This document shows positions 1 to 9,286 of a stretch of 64,000 bases of DNA, in pieces. A model generated the notes under the pieces. That model did no database searches. It was not told where the DNA came from and saw only the letters and a list, made by a program, of their open reading frames with translations. Source of the stretch: Streptomyces sp. NBC_00239. Lineage in GTDB: Bacteria; Actinomycetota; Actinomycetes; Streptomycetales; Streptomycetaceae. Both the position numbers and the translations under genes were made by a program. Location of the stretch: positions 3,906,001 through 3,970,000 of the forward strand of contig NZ_CP108095.1 of the NCBI RefSeq assembly GCF_036194065.1, written 5' to 3'. Positions within the stretch are counted from its first letter, which is position 1, and each line of letters begins with the position of its first letter.

Positions 1-1
1 G

Positions 2-1162
2 GGGACGACGGGGAAGCCGAAGGGCATCCTGCACACCTCCGGCGGCTACCTGACCCAGGCCGCGTACACCCACCACGCCGTCTTCGACCTCAAGCCGGAG
101 ACCGACGTCTACTGGTGCACCGCCGACATCGGCTGGGTGACCGGGCACTCGTACATCGTCTACGGCCCGCTGGCCAACGGCGCCACGCAGGTCATGTACG
201 AGGGCACCCCCGACACCCCGCACCAGGGCCGGTTCTGGGAGGTCGTGCAGAAGTACGGCGTCACCATCCTCTACACGGCGCCGACGGCCATCCGCACGTT
301 CATGAAGTGGGGAGACGACATCCCCGCCAAGTTCGACCTGTCCTCCCTGCGCGTGCTCGGCTCCGTCGGCGAGCCGATCAACCCCGAAGCCTGGATCTGG
401 TACCGCGAGCACATCGGCGGCGGCCGCTGCCCGATCGTGGACACCTGGTGGCAGACCGAGACCGGCGCGATGATGATCTCGCCGCTCCCGGGCGTCACCG
501 AGACCAAGCCCGGCTCCGCCCAGCGCGCGCTGCCCGGCATCGGCGCCACCGTCGTCGACGACGAGGCCAACGAGGTGCCCGACGGCGGTGGCGGCTACCT
601 GGTCCTCACCGAGCCGTGGCCCTCGATGCTGCGCACCATCTGGGGCGACGACCAGCGGTTCATCGACACGTACTGGTCCCGCTTCGAGGGCAAGTACTTC
701 GCCGGCGACGGCGCCAAGAAGGACGACGACGGCGACATCTGGCTGCTCGGCCGCGTCGACGACGTGATGCTGGTGTCCGGCCACAACATCTCCACCACGG
801 AGGTCGAGTCGGCCCTCGTCTCGCACCCCTCGGTCGCCGAGGCGGCCGTCGTGGGCGCCGCCGACGAGACCACCGGCCAGGCCATCGTCGCGTTCGTCAT
901 CCTGCGCGGCACCGCCTCCGAGAACGACGGCCTCGTCGCCGACCTGCGCAACCACGTCGGTGCCACGCTCGGCCCGATCGCCAAGCCCAAGCGGATCCTG
1001 CCGGTCCAGGAGCTGCCCAAGACCCGCTCGGGCAAGATCATGCGTCGTCTGCTGCGGGACGTGGCCGAGAACCGCGCGGTCGGTGACGTCACCACGCTCG
1101 CCGACTCGTCCGTGATGGACCTGATCCAGACGAAGCTGCCGGCCGCGGGCAGCGAGGACTGA
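2..1162 (+). CDS. acsA: acetyl-CoA synthetase (AMP-forming), C-terminal part
   Basis: The gene enters from the left edge and only its last 386 residues are visible. The window opens inside the P-loop of AMP-forming acyl-CoA synthetases (GTTGKPKG). A WWQTETG adenylate-binding motif lies near visible residue 148, and [10 protein letters not shown] lies near residue 343. In the Acs family the lysine of that last motif is catalytic and is controlled by reversible acetylation. The known reaction is acetate + ATP + CoA to acetyl-CoA through acetyl-AMP, in the cytosol. A strong hairpin follows 30 bp after the stop, so the transcription unit ends here. A propionyl-CoA synthetase is the main alternative; the motif set and the C-terminal length favour Acs. 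Confidence 0.93.
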   Translation, partial: GTTGKPKGILHTSGGYLTQAAYTHHAVFDLKPETDVYWCTADIGWVTGHSYIVYGPLANGATQVMYEGTPDTPHQGRFWEVVQKYGVTILYTAPTAIRTFMKWGDDIPAKFDLSSLRVLGSVGEPINPEAWIWYREHIGGGRCPIVDTWWQTETGAMMISPLPGVTETKPGSAQRALPGIGATVVDDEANEVPDGGGGYLVLTEPWPSMLRTIWGDDQRFIDTYWSRFEGKYFAGDGAKKDDDGDIWLLGRVDDVMLVSGHNISTTEVESALVSHPSVAEAAVVGAADETTGQAIVAFVILRGTASENDGLVADLRNHVGATLGPIAKPKRILPVQELPKTRSGKIMRRLLRDVAENRAVGDVTTLADSSVMDLIQTKLPAAGSED

Positions 1163-1192
1163 GCCGTGCGGGCACCCGTGCCCGCCACGTGA

Positions 1193-1226
1193 GAAGGGCA
1201 TCCGGCAAGCGCGCCGGATGCCCTTC
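1193..1226 (+). terminator. intrinsic-type hairpin after acsA
   Basis: A perfect 14-bp stem (1193-1206 with 1213-1226) closes a 6-nt loop. It starts 30 bp after the acsA stop and lies upstream of nhaA. There is no long T-tract, which is usual for Streptomyces terminators. Confidence 0.8.
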
Positions 1227-1380
1227 GCGCAATTAAAGTGACGATCACCGGATACGTCCTGCGCGTACCCCCTGTAAAGTACTCAAAGCGTAAAGAAATA
1301 TCTCTGGGTGCGCCGGGAAGTCTGGTCGGCAACAGCTTTGCCATGCCATGCCGTCCAACTCGCCCCGGAGGTGCCCTCAC

Positions 1381-2790
1381 GTGGCCGCGCCCAGCCCCAC
1401 CGACCAGCGGAACCGCAAGCTCCTCGGCAGGCTCTCGCTGCCCGAGCGGCGGTTCGTCGCCGACGCCCTGCGCGCCGAGACCGTCGGCGGTGTCCTGCTC
1501 CTCGCGGCCGCCATCGCCGCCCTCCTCTGGGCCAACATCCCCGCGCTGACCAGCAGCTACGACAGCGTCCGGAACTTCCACATCGGCCCCGGGGCCCTCG
1601 GCCTCGACCTCTCGGTGCAGCACTGGGCCGCCGACGGCATGCTCGCGATCTTCTTCTTCGTCGCCGGCATCGAGCTCAAGCGCGAACTGGTCGCCGGAGA
1701 CCTGCGCGACCCCAAGGCCGCCGCCCTCCCGGTCATCGCCGCGCTCTGCGGCATGGCCGTCCCCGCCCTCGTCTACACGCTCGTCAGCACCCTCGGCAAC
1801 GGCTCGACCGACGGCTGGGCCGTCCCCACCGCCACCGACATCGCCTTCGCGCTCGCCGTCCTCGCCGTCATCGGCACCTCGCTGCCCTCTGCGCTGCGCG
1901 CCTTCCTGCTGACCCTCGCCGTGGTCGACGACCTCTTCGCCATCCTGATCATCGCGGTGTTCTTCACCAGCGAGATCGACTTCGTGGCGCTCGGCGGCGC
2001 GTTCGTCGGCCTGGTCCTCTTCTGGTTCCTGCTGCGCAAGCGGGTCCGCGGCTGGTACGTCTACATCCCGCTGGCCCTGGCCATCTGGGGCCTGATGTAC
2101 AACAGCGGCGTGCACGCCACGATCGCCGGCGTGGCCATGGGCCTGATGCTGCGCTGCAACCGCGAGGACGGCGAGGAGCACTCGCCGGGCGAGCACATCG
2201 AGCACCTGGTGCGGCCCGTCTCCGCAGGCCTGGCGGTGCCGCTCTTCGCCCTCTTCTCGGCGGGCGTCTCCCTCTCCGGCCACGCGATCGGGCAGGTCTT
2301 CACCCGGCCGGAGACCCTCGGCGTGGTCCTCGGCCTGGTCGTCGGCAAGACCGTCGGCATCTTCGGCGGCACCTGGCTGGCCGCCCGCTTCACCAAGGCC
2401 GAACTGAACGAGGACCTCGCCTGGCCCGACGTCCTGGCCGTGGCCTCCCTCGCCGGCATCGGCTTCACCGTCTCGCTCCTCATCGGCGAGCTCGCCTTCG
2501 CCGGCGACGACGTGCTCGTGGACGAGGTCAAGGCGGCCGTCCTGATGGGCTCGTTCATCGCCGCGGTCGTGGCCGGCATCATGCTCAAGATCCGCAACAG
2601 CCGCTACCGGGACCTCACCGAGGCCGAGGAGCGCGACGAGGACCTCGACGGCATCCCGGACGTCTACGAGCAGGACAAACCCGACTACCACTTGCGGATG
2701 GCCCTGATCCACGAGGCGAAGGCCGCCGAGCACCGCCGCAGGGCCGAAGTCGCGGCCGGGTCCAGCGGCGACGGCGACAGTCCGGCATGA
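1381..2790 (+). CDS. nhaA: Na+/H+ antiporter NhaA
   Basis: The predicted protein has 469 residues and about eleven hydrophobic membrane segments. NhaA exchanges protons for sodium across the cytoplasmic membrane and serves salt and pH homeostasis. Both ion-site signatures of the family are present: an ATDIAFAL segment with Asp153, and a VVDDLFA segment with the Asp183-Asp184 pair equivalent to the essential aspartates of the E. coli protein. The C-terminus carries a charged tail of about 60 residues, longer than in E. coli. I chose the GTG at 1381 because GGAGG at 1367-1371 sits 9 bp upstream; an ATG at 1348 is in frame but has no ribosome site. Confidence 0.93.
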   Translation: MAAPSPTDQRNRKLLGRLSLPERRFVADALRAETVGGVLLLAAAIAALLWANIPALTSSYDSVRNFHIGPGALGLDLSVQHWAADGMLAIFFFVAGIELKRELVAGDLRDPKAAALPVIAALCGMAVPALVYTLVSTLGNGSTDGWAVPTATDIAFALAVLAVIGTSLPSALRAFLLTLAVVDDLFAILIIAVFFTSEIDFVALGGAFVGLVLFWFLLRKRVRGWYVYIPLALAIWGLMYNSGVHATIAGVAMGLMLRCNREDGEEHSPGEHIEHLVRPVSAGLAVPLFALFSAGVSLSGHAIGQVFTRPETLGVVLGLVVGKTVGIFGGTWLAARFTKAELNEDLAWPDVLAVASLAGIGFTVSLLIGELAFAGDDVLVDEVKAAVLMGSFIAAVVAGIMLKIRNSRYRDLTEAEERDEDLDGIPDVYEQDKPDYHLRMALIHEAKAAEHRRRAEVAAGSSGDGDSPA

Positions 2791-2842
2791 TCTGACAGCA
2801 CACCGGATTCGTTGACGGACAGTCGAACAGAGGGAGAGAGCG

Positions 2843-3301
2843 ATGAGCGCAGCGGACCAAGGGACCCCCGGGACCGAGCGGACCCTGGGCCAGCTGGTCG
2901 CCTCGGCCACCGCCGAGATGTCCGCCCTGGTGCACGACGAGATCGCGCTCGCCAAGGCCGAGCTGCGCCAGGACGTCAAGCGGGCGGGCATCGGCGGCGC
3001 GGCGATCGGGATCGCCGGCGTGCTCGCGCTCTTCTCCCTCCCGGTGCTGAGCTTCGCCGCGGCCTACGGGATCCACAACCTCGGCCTCGGGCTCGCCTGG
3101 TCGTTCCTCATCGTCGGTGTCTCGTTCCTGCTCATCGCGGGTCTGCTGGCGATGCTCGCCGTGTCGAAGTTCAAGAAGGTCAAGCCGCCGGAGAAGACCA
3201 TCGCCTCCGTCAAGCAGACCGCGGCCGTGGTCGGGACCGTCAAGCCGCACCCGCGGCCGGTCAGTGACAAGGCAGTGGGTGTGGCACGCTCGTCTGCATG
3301 A
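2843..3301 (+). CDS. putative holin-X-like membrane protein (DUF1469 type)
   Basis: This 152-residue protein starts with a soluble segment of about 45 residues. Two long hydrophobic segments follow, at about residues 52-80 and 85-115, and then a basic tail. The pattern (a LGQLVASAT-like start, an amphipathic helix, then a helical hairpin) is that of the actinobacterial holin-X/DUF1469 family. That family is named from weak holin similarity and has no proven lytic role. A GAGAGAG-type ribosome site precedes the ATG. The stop overlaps the ATG of the next gene (ATGA), so the two are translationally coupled. The function is unknown; a membrane-organising role in the cell envelope is only a guess. 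Confidence 0.75.
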   Translation: MSAADQGTPGTERTLGQLVASATAEMSALVHDEIALAKAELRQDVKRAGIGGAAIGIAGVLALFSLPVLSFAAAYGIHNLGLGLAWSFLIVGVSFLLIAGLLAMLAVSKFKKVKPPEKTIASVKQTAAVVGTVKPHPRPVSDKAVGVARSSA

Positions 3302-4257
3302 CAGCGTCCACGCCGGAACCCAGCACTCCGCCCACCGCCGCGACGGCGGTGCGCCTCGACATCCCCGGCGCGCACAAGGTGACGCACCGGGACGTCGCGG
3401 CCAACGGCGCGCGCTTCCACGTCGCGGAGGCCGGTGACGGTCCGCTGGTGCTGCTGCTGCACGGCTTCCCCCAGTTCTGGTGGACCTGGCGGCACCAGCT
3501 GACCGCCCTCGCCGACGCCGGGTTCCGCGCGGTGGCCATGGACCTGCGCGGGGTGGGCGGCAGCGACCGCACCCCGCGCGGCTACGACCCCGCCAATCTC
3601 GCGCTCGACATCACCGGGGTCGTACGGTCCCTCGGCGAGCCGGACGCCGCGCTCGTCGGCCACGACCTGGGCGGCTACCTGGCCTGGACCGCGGCGGTCA
3701 TGCGCCCCAAGCTGGTGCGCCGGCTGGTGGTCTCCTCGATGCCGCACCCGCGGCGCTGGCGCGCGGCCATGCTGTCGGACTTCGCGCAGAGCCGGGCCGG
3801 CTCGTACGTATGGGGTTTCCAGCGGCCCTGGCTCCCCGAGCGGCGGCTGGTCGCGGACGACGGCGCGCTGGTGGGCGACCTGATCCGGGAGTGGTCGGGC
3901 CCGCGGCTGCCCGACGAGGCCGACATCGACGTGTACCGGCGGGCCATGTGCATCCCGTCCACCGCGCACTGCTCGATCGAGCCGTACCGCTGGATGGTCC
4001 GCTCGCTGGCCCGCCCGGACGGCCTCCAGTTCAACCGGCGCATGAAGCGGCCGGTCCGAGTCCCCACCCTGCACCTGCACGGGTCACTGGATCCGGTGAT
4101 GCGCACCCGCAGCGCGGCGGGCTCCGGCGAGTACGTCGAAGCCCCCTACCGGTGGCGGCTGTTCGACGGACTCGGGCACTTCCCGCACGAGGAGGACCCG
4201 GTCGCCTTCTCCACCGAACTCGTGAACTGGCTGAAGGACCCCGAACCCGACCGCTGA
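3298..4257 (+). CDS. alpha/beta hydrolase, epoxide-hydrolase-like
   Basis: The 319-residue protein has the alpha/beta-hydrolase fold. It carries an HGFPQFW oxyanion motif near residue 50 and a nucleophile elbow reading GHDLGG with Asp123. Aspartate at that point, rather than serine, is typical of epoxide hydrolases and haloalkane dehalogenases. The catalytic histidine is probably in the GHFPHEED segment near the end. No signal peptide is seen, so it should be cytosolic. The start codon overlaps the stop of the preceding holin-like gene. The substrate cannot be told from sequence; epoxide opening is the family-based guess. Confidence 0.85.
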   Translation: MTASTPEPSTPPTAATAVRLDIPGAHKVTHRDVAANGARFHVAEAGDGPLVLLLHGFPQFWWTWRHQLTALADAGFRAVAMDLRGVGGSDRTPRGYDPANLALDITGVVRSLGEPDAALVGHDLGGYLAWTAAVMRPKLVRRLVVSSMPHPRRWRAAMLSDFAQSRAGSYVWGFQRPWLPERRLVADDGALVGDLIREWSGPRLPDEADIDVYRRAMCIPSTAHCSIEPYRWMVRSLARPDGLQFNRRMKRPVRVPTLHLHGSLDPVMRTRSAAGSGEYVEAPYRWRLFDGLGHFPHEEDPVAFSTELVNWLKDPEPDR

Positions 4258-4417
4258 CGCTCCGTCGACCGCCCTTCGGCGCGCTGTCCACGGCCCGCTG
4301 ACGGTGCGTGACCTCACGGGAACGCCTGTCCTACGAACGTTCAATTGCCCGGCGCATAGGCCAATTGGCCCTCCCCAGGGCGATTACCGACCTTGGGGCC
4401 CGGGCAGACGTCGAAGT

Positions 4418-4597
4418 ATGGGCTGGACGCACGACTACGGTGACTCCGCACGCAACCGCCGCACGGCGCCTTCGCCGGGCAGCTACGAGAGGTCGGGCCG
4501 CTCGCACCACGGCGACGACCACCACCTCGGGATCCCGCGCATCCTCCGCCGCCGGGCCCGCTGGGTCTCCGCCCGGCTGCGGCATCCGCGGCCATAG
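4418..4597 (+). CDS. small hypothetical protein, 59 residues
   Basis: This short reading frame starts MGWTHDYGD and ends with an Arg-rich stretch. Nearly every third codon position is G or C, as in the neighbouring genes, which is the main reason to accept it. It lies alone between two convergent genes. No good ribosome site is visible, so a leaderless or weakly translated transcript is possible. A CAATTG-containing, less GC-rich stretch with a perfect 12-bp palindrome (4359-4370) lies about 50 bp upstream and could be its promoter region. I do not recognise the protein. It may be a chance frame. Confidence 0.4.
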   Translation: MGWTHDYGDSARNRRTAPSPGSYERSGRSHHGDDHHLGIPRILRRRARWVSARLRHPRP

Positions 4598-4675
4598 ACC
4601 CGCCCGGCGCCCGGCGCCGGACGCGCACCCGGCCGGCGGGCCACGGATCCACCGGGCAGCCCGGAATCCGCAGAG

Positions 4676-5884
4676 CTACAGGGCACAGCCCTGCGTGTTG
4701 ACCCGGCTCTCGGCTTCCTTGCCGATCCGGATGTCGTCACGGATCTCGTCCACGGTCAGCGCGTAGCCGGTGTTCGGGTCGTCGAGCGACTTGGCGAACA
4801 CGACTCCGTACACCTTGCCGTCGGGGGTCAGCAGCGGGCCGCCGCTGTTGCCCTGGCGGACGGTCGCGTACAGGGAGTAGACGTCCCTGCGCACGGTGCC
4901 GCGGTGGTAGATGTCCGGTCCGTTGGCGTTGATGCGGCCGCGCACCCGGGCCGCCCGTACGTCGTACGAGCCGTTCTCCGGGAAGCCGGCGACGATCGCG
5001 CCGTTTCCGCTGCGGGCGTCGGCGTCGGCGAACCGGAGCGGGGGCGCCTGGAGCCTGGGCACGTCCAGGACCGCGATGTCGCGTTCCCAGTCGTAGAGCA
5101 CCACCTTGGCGTCGTAGAGCCTGCCCTCGCCGCCTATCTGGACGGTGGGCTCCTGGACGCCTCCGACCACGTGCGCGTTCGTCATGACCTTGCCGTCGGC
5201 GAAGACGAAGCCGGTGCCTTCGAGCACCTTGCTGCAGCTGGGGGCGGTGCCGACCACCTTCACGATGGAGCGCCTGGCCTGCTGGGCGACCGGGCCGGCG
5301 GCGAGCGCCGGGTCGGGTGCCTGGACCTCGGTGATGGGTTCGTTGGAGAACGGGCTGAAGACCTGCGGGAAGCCGTTCTGGGCGAGCACGGAACTGAAGT
5401 CCGTGAACCAGGTGTTGGCCTGCTCGGGCAGCACCCGTGACACGCCGAGCAGCACCTTGGAGTTGCGGACCTCCTTGCCCAGGGTGGGCAGTGAGGTCCC
5501 GGCCAGTGCAGAACCGATCAGCCATGCCACCAGCAGCATCGCCACCACGTTCACGAGGGCGCCGCCGGTCGCGTCGAGGGCCCGCGCGGGCGACCACGTG
5601 ATGTGCCGCCGCAGCTTGCTCCCCAGGTGCGTGGTGAAGGCCTGCCCGATCGAGGCGCAGACGATGACGACGACCACCGCCACGACGATGGCCGTGGTGG
5701 ACACCTCGGCCTTGTCGGTCAGCTGATCCCAGATCAGGGGCAGCAGGGAAACGGCGATGAGGCCACCGCCCAGGAAGCCGATCACCGACAGGATGCCGAC
5801 GACGAAGCCCTGGCGGTAGCCGACGATCGCGAACCACACGGCGGCGACCAGCAACAGGATGTCCAGCACGTTCACGTGGGCCAC
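4676..5884 (-). CDS. marP: MarP-type membrane serine protease
   Basis: The 402-residue protein joins an N-terminal CvpA-like domain of four membrane helices (residues 1-130) to a trypsin-like protease domain outside the membrane (about 200-402). The catalytic triad is visible as His238 (TNAHVV), Asp269 (RDIAVL) and Ser347 (GNSGGP). Cys217 and Cys400 match the cysteines that form a redox-sensitive disulfide in mycobacterial MarP. In Mycobacterium this protease is needed for acid and oxidative stress resistance and acts on peptidoglycan hydrolases. The GTG start lies 4 bp after the Nudix gene on the same strand, so the two are probably co-transcribed. Confidence 0.93.
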   Translation of the reverse strand: MAHVNVLDILLLVAAVWFAIVGYRQGFVVGILSVIGFLGGGLIAVSLLPLIWDQLTDKAEVSTTAIVVAVVVVIVCASIGQAFTTHLGSKLRRHITWSPARALDATGGALVNVVAMLLVAWLIGSALAGTSLPTLGKEVRNSKVLLGVSRVLPEQANTWFTDFSSVLAQNGFPQVFSPFSNEPITEVQAPDPALAAGPVAQQARRSIVKVVGTAPSCSKVLEGTGFVFADGKVMTNAHVVGGVQEPTVQIGGEGRLYDAKVVLYDWERDIAVLDVPRLQAPPLRFADADARSGNGAIVAGFPENGSYDVRAARVRGRINANGPDIYHRGTVRRDVYSLYATVRQGNSGGPLLTPDGKVYGVVFAKSLDDPNTGYALTVDEIRDDIRIGKEAESRVNTQGCAL

Positions 5885-5888
5885 CGTC

Positions 5889-6710
5889 TCATGCGCGCCA
5901 GTCGATCGGGACCTGCCGGGACCTGTCCCAGGGCCGCTCCCAGCCCGCGTAATGCAGGATCCGGTCGATCACCCCGGCGGTAAAACCCCAGACCAGGGAC
6001 GATTCGACCAGAAATGCGGGACCTTCGTGGCCGCTCGGGTGGACGGCGAGGGCGCGGTGGGCGGGATCCGTGAGATCCGCCACGGGCACCGTGAAGACAC
6101 GCGCCGTCTCGGCCGGGTCGACGACCCCGACCGGACTGGGCTCGCGCCACCAGCCGAGCACGGGCGTGACCACGAACTCGCTGACCGGGATGTAGAGCCG
6201 GGGCAGCACGCCGAAGAGCTGCACCCCGGCGGGATCGAGCCCGGTCTCCTCCTCGGCTTCGCGCAGGGCGGCGCGCAGCGGTCCGGTGGTCGCCGGATCG
6301 CCGTCCTCCGGATCGAGCGAGCCGCCGGGGAAGGAGGGCTGGCCGGGATGCGACCGAAGGGTCCCGGCGCGCTCCATCAGGAGCAGCTCGGGGCCGCGCT
6401 CCCCCTCGCCGAAGAGGATCAGCACGGCCGACTGGCGGCCCGCCCCGTCCGCGGGCGGCAGGAAGCGGCTCAGCTGGCGGGGCCGGACGGTACGGGCGGC
6501 CTCGGCGACCGGGGCGAGCCACTCGGGCAGCCCGTGCGTGGTGACGACGACCGGGCCGCCGTCACCGTCCACCGCGCCGCCCGGGACGCCGTACGAGGGC
6601 TCCGGGCGGCCGTACGCGGGCTCCGGCGGGCTCGCGGGGGCCGCACCCGCTGCCCCCGCGGCACCCGTGGTGCCTGTGGTCTCGTCCCGCATCGCCCGGG
6701 TCATGGGCAC
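5889..6710 (-). CDS. Nudix hydrolase, coenzyme A pyrophosphatase type
   Basis: The 273-residue protein carries a Nudix box from about residue 129 (GGSLDPEDG) to 158 (REAEEETGL), stretched by a few extra residues. The SHPGQPSFPGG segment just before it is typical of the CoA/acyl-CoA diphosphatase branch, which cleaves CoA to 4'-phosphopantetheine and 3',5'-ADP. About 90 residues rich in Gly, Ala and Pro precede the domain. The start is a GTG at 6710; an ATG at 6704 is an equal alternative with a nearby AGGGG. It lies just upstream of marP on the same strand. Confidence 0.85.
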   Translation of the reverse strand: MPMTRAMRDETTGTTGAAGAAGAAPASPPEPAYGRPEPSYGVPGGAVDGDGGPVVVTTHGLPEWLAPVAEAARTVRPRQLSRFLPPADGAGRQSAVLILFGEGERGPELLLMERAGTLRSHPGQPSFPGGSLDPEDGDPATTGPLRAALREAEEETGLDPAGVQLFGVLPRLYIPVSEFVVTPVLGWWREPSPVGVVDPAETARVFTVPVADLTDPAHRALAVHPSGHEGPAFLVESSLVWGFTAGVIDRILHYAGWERPWDRSRQVPIDWRA

Positions 6711-6797
6711 CCCTGTCTGTTCTCCCCCATGACCGGCACAACGCGGCCCGGGACCGGATTCGTTCCTGACGGCGGCCGACGGCGGCGCGGCGCCGGC

Positions 6798-7946
6798 TCA
6801 GCCCGTCGCGCCGTCGTCTCCCGGGCCGCCCGCGCCGCCCAGCGGTGGTGCGGGCAGCCCCGGGTAGTCGGCAGGCGGGCTCAGCCGCTGGCCCGGCAGC
6901 CCGCCCTTCTCGTACTTCAGCAGCTTGGCGGCCTTCTCGGGGTCCGTCTCGCCCTCCCCGTACGCGGGGCACAGCGGGGCGATCGGGCAGGCGCCGCAGG
7001 CGGGCCTGCGGGCGTGGCAGATCCGGCGGCCGTGGAAGACGACGCGGTGCGAGAGCATCGTCCACTCGCTCTTGGGGAAGATCGCGCAGATCTCCGCCTC
7101 GACCTTCTCCGGGTCCTCCTGCTCCGTCCACTTCCAGCGCCGCACCAGGCGGCCGAAGTGGGTGTCCACGGTGATTCCGGGGACGCCGAAGGCGTTGCCG
7201 AGCACGACGTTGGCGGTCTTGCGGCCGACGCCGGGCAGGGTGACCAGGTCCTCGATCCGGCCGGGCACCTCGCCGCCGAAATTGTCGCGGAGCGCGGCGG
7301 ACAGCCCCAGCAGGGACCTCGCCTTGGCCCGGAAGAACCCGGTCGGCCGAATGATCTCCTCCAGCGCCTCCGGGGCGGCCGCCGCCATGTCCTCGGGGGT
7401 CGGATAGGCGGCGAACAGGGCCGGGGTGGTCTGGTTGACCCGCAGGTCCGTGGTCTGGGCGGACAGGACCGTGGCGACCAGCAGCTCGAAGGGATTGCGG
7501 AAGTCGAGCTCGGGGTGGGCGTACGGATAGACCTCGGCGAGCTCCCGGTTGATCCGGCGGGCCCGGCGCACCATCGCGAGGTGCGACTCGGGCTTGGCGG
7601 CCTTCACGGGTGCCGTGGCCGCCTTGGCCGTCCGGGCGGGAGCCTTGGCCGCCCTCACAGGAGGCTCGGCGGGGGCCTGGGCGCGCTCGGCGGCGGGCTT
7701 CGGGCTCTTGGCGGGGCGCTTCGCGGGGGGCCCGGCAGGGGTGTCGGCGGCGCTCGCGGACACGGCGGGCGAAGCCTTGGCCGAAACTTTGCCGTCGGTC
7801 TTCGCGGCGCCCTTCCGGGCCGCCGGAGGGTTCTTCGCGGGGCGTCCGAGGGCCTTCTCCACCCCTTGTTCGCCCACAGCAGAATCGGGGGCCGCGGTCA
7901 CGCCCGCGGGCCCTTTGGCCTGTGCTCTCACCGGCTTATTGGACAC
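6798..7946 (-). CDS. nth: endonuclease III (DNA glycosylase/AP lyase) with long basic N-terminal tail
   Basis: Residues about 118-345 form a complete endonuclease III: a helix-hairpin-helix (LPGVGRKTA) with catalytic Lys243, catalytic Asp261 in TVDTHFGR, and the four iron-sulfur cysteines 310, 317, 320 and 326 in C-X6-C-X2-C-X5-C spacing. The enzyme removes oxidised pyrimidines and nicks the resulting AP sites in base-excision repair. The protein is 382 residues long, against about 210-250 for most relatives. The extra N-terminal 115 residues are almost only Ala, Lys, Pro, Arg and Gly, like a histone H1 tail. No better internal start is evident. The start is GTG. Confidence 0.95.
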   Translation of the reverse strand: MSNKPVRAQAKGPAGVTAAPDSAVGEQGVEKALGRPAKNPPAARKGAAKTDGKVSAKASPAVSASAADTPAGPPAKRPAKSPKPAAERAQAPAEPPVRAAKAPARTAKAATAPVKAAKPESHLAMVRRARRINRELAEVYPYAHPELDFRNPFELLVATVLSAQTTDLRVNQTTPALFAAYPTPEDMAAAAPEALEEIIRPTGFFRAKARSLLGLSAALRDNFGGEVPGRIEDLVTLPGVGRKTANVVLGNAFGVPGITVDTHFGRLVRRWKWTEQEDPEKVEAEICAIFPKSEWTMLSHRVVFHGRRICHARRPACGACPIAPLCPAYGEGETDPEKAAKLLKYEKGGLPGQRLSPPADYPGLPAPPLGGAGGPGDDGATG

Positions 7947-8128
7947 TCGGCCAGCCTAAGGGCAGTCGCTGACAAGCCGCCCGGACCAGAGGTAACACCA
8001 CCCCGATTGGCCCCGGGCAGCACAGCACACCCGTACGTCCGGCATCCTTGTGACCGATCCCACCGTTTTAAGCGTCCTGTCAGAATGGGGCATGGTCCCC
8101 TGAGCAGGTCGACATAGGAGAGAGACTC

Positions 8129-8803
8129 GTGGACGACGTTCTGCGGCGCGCCCCGCTCTTCGCGGCGCTCGATGACGAGCAGGCCGCGGAGCTCCGCGCC
8201 TCCATGGGCGAGGTGACCCTCGCACGCGGTGACGCCCTGTTCCACGAGGGCGACCCCGGCGACCGGCTGTACGTGGTCACCGACGGCAAGGTGAAGCTGC
8301 ACCGCACCTCCCCCGACGGCCGCGAGAACATGCTGGCCGTCCTGGGCCCCGGTGAGCTGATCGGCGAGCTGTCGCTGTTCGACCCGGGCCCGCGCACCGC
8401 CACCGCGACCGCGCTGACCGAGGTCAAGCTGCTGGGCCTGGGCCACGGTGACCTGCAGCCGTGGCTGAACGCACGGCCCGAGGTCGCCACCGCGCTGCTG
8501 CGCGCGGTCGCCCGGCGCCTGCGCAAGACCAACGACCAGATGTCCGACCTGGTCTTCTCCGACGTGCCGGGCCGTGTCGCCCGTGCCCTCCTGGACCTGT
8601 CGCGCCGCTTCGGCGTCCAGTCCGAGGAAGGCATCCACGTCGTGCACGACCTCACGCAGGAAGAGCTGGCCCAGCTGGTCGGCGCGTCCCGCGAGACGGT
8701 CAACAAGGCGCTCGCGGACTTCGCGGGCCGCGGCTGGCTGCGCCTGGAGGCGCGCGCCGTGATCCTGCTGGACGTGGAGCGGCTGGCGAAGCGGTCCCGC
8801 TGA
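8129..8803 (+). CDS. crp: Crp/Fnr-family transcriptional regulator (cAMP receptor protein)
   Basis: The 224-residue protein has an N-terminal cyclic-nucleotide-binding barrel and a C-terminal winged helix with an LTQEELAQLVGASRETVNK recognition region. The phosphate-binding cassette reads GELIGELSLFD followed by an arginine, close to the E. coli cAMP site. In Streptomyces, Crp is known to govern germination, development and antibiotic production. An AGGAGAGAG ribosome site stands just before the GTG start. A strong hairpin closes the unit 45 bp after the stop. The divergent neighbour is nth. Confidence 0.92.
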   Translation: MDDVLRRAPLFAALDDEQAAELRASMGEVTLARGDALFHEGDPGDRLYVVTDGKVKLHRTSPDGRENMLAVLGPGELIGELSLFDPGPRTATATALTEVKLLGLGHGDLQPWLNARPEVATALLRAVARRLRKTNDQMSDLVFSDVPGRVARALLDLSRRFGVQSEEGIHVVHDLTQEELAQLVGASRETVNKALADFAGRGWLRLEARAVILLDVERLAKRSR

Positions 8804-8846
8804 CCCGGTACCACCCGTTCGGCCCAACGGGCCGGGCCGGAGTCTT

Positions 8847-8881
8847 CGAAGGGGCCCCACCTGCCCGGTGGGGCCCCTTCG
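8847..8881. terminator. strong hairpin terminator after crp
   Basis: A perfect 15-bp stem (8847-8861 with 8867-8881) with a 5-nt loop lies between crp and the convergent small membrane protein gene. It can serve both strands. Confidence 0.85.
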
Positions 8882-8945
8882 CCGTTCCCGCGGCCGCGTG
8901 CACCGAGGGCCTCGGCCCCCGGGCGGCAGGCGCGTACGAGCGGCG

Positions 8946-9230
8946 CTACAGCGCCAGCGCCTCCACGGCCTCCTTGGCCTCGCGCAGGCCGGCCCCGGTC
9001 ACCGACCGGTAGACCTTGATGGCCTCGATCGTCTTGCCCTCGCGGACCAGCTCGCGGACCCGGCCCAGGCCGTCGGGCTCGGGCTCCTCGATGCCGAGGT
9101 GGTGGAGCACCAGGCCGAGCCGCCGGTCGAGGCGGTCGGCCTTCCGCTCCACGGCACGGATCCGCACGGTGAGCGCGCTGATGACCGAGCTCGCGGCGAT
9201 GATGACGACGAACAATATGAAGAACCCCAT
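8946..9230 (-). CDS. membrane-anchored protein with ribosomal L7/L12 C-terminal-like domain
   Basis: The predicted 94-residue protein starts with one hydrophobic helix (residues 2-22) and continues with a short coiled segment rich in Arg and Leu. It ends with about 40 residues (IEAIKVYRSVTGAGLREAKE) that match the fold and spacing of the L7/L12 C-terminal domain. Small proteins of this kind are common in actinobacteria, and their role is not known. The ATG at 9230 is my choice; a GTG at 9239 would add three residues. It converges on crp across the hairpin. Confidence 0.75.
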   Translation of the reverse strand: MGFFILFVVIIAASSVISALTVRIRAVERKADRLDRRLGLVLHHLGIEEPEPDGLGRVRELVREGKTIEAIKVYRSVTGAGLREAKEAVEALAL

Positions 9231-9286
9231 GGCGGGCACACTATCCGCAGGTCAGAGGCGTCGAGCGACTGTTTCCGGCCGCCTCG

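Noticed and set aside
595..2991. 798-codon open frame on the minus strand opposite acsA and nhaA
   Set aside because: It is antisense to two well-recognised proteins and its translation is Asp/Gly/Glu/Arg-rich shadow sequence typical of high-GC genomes.
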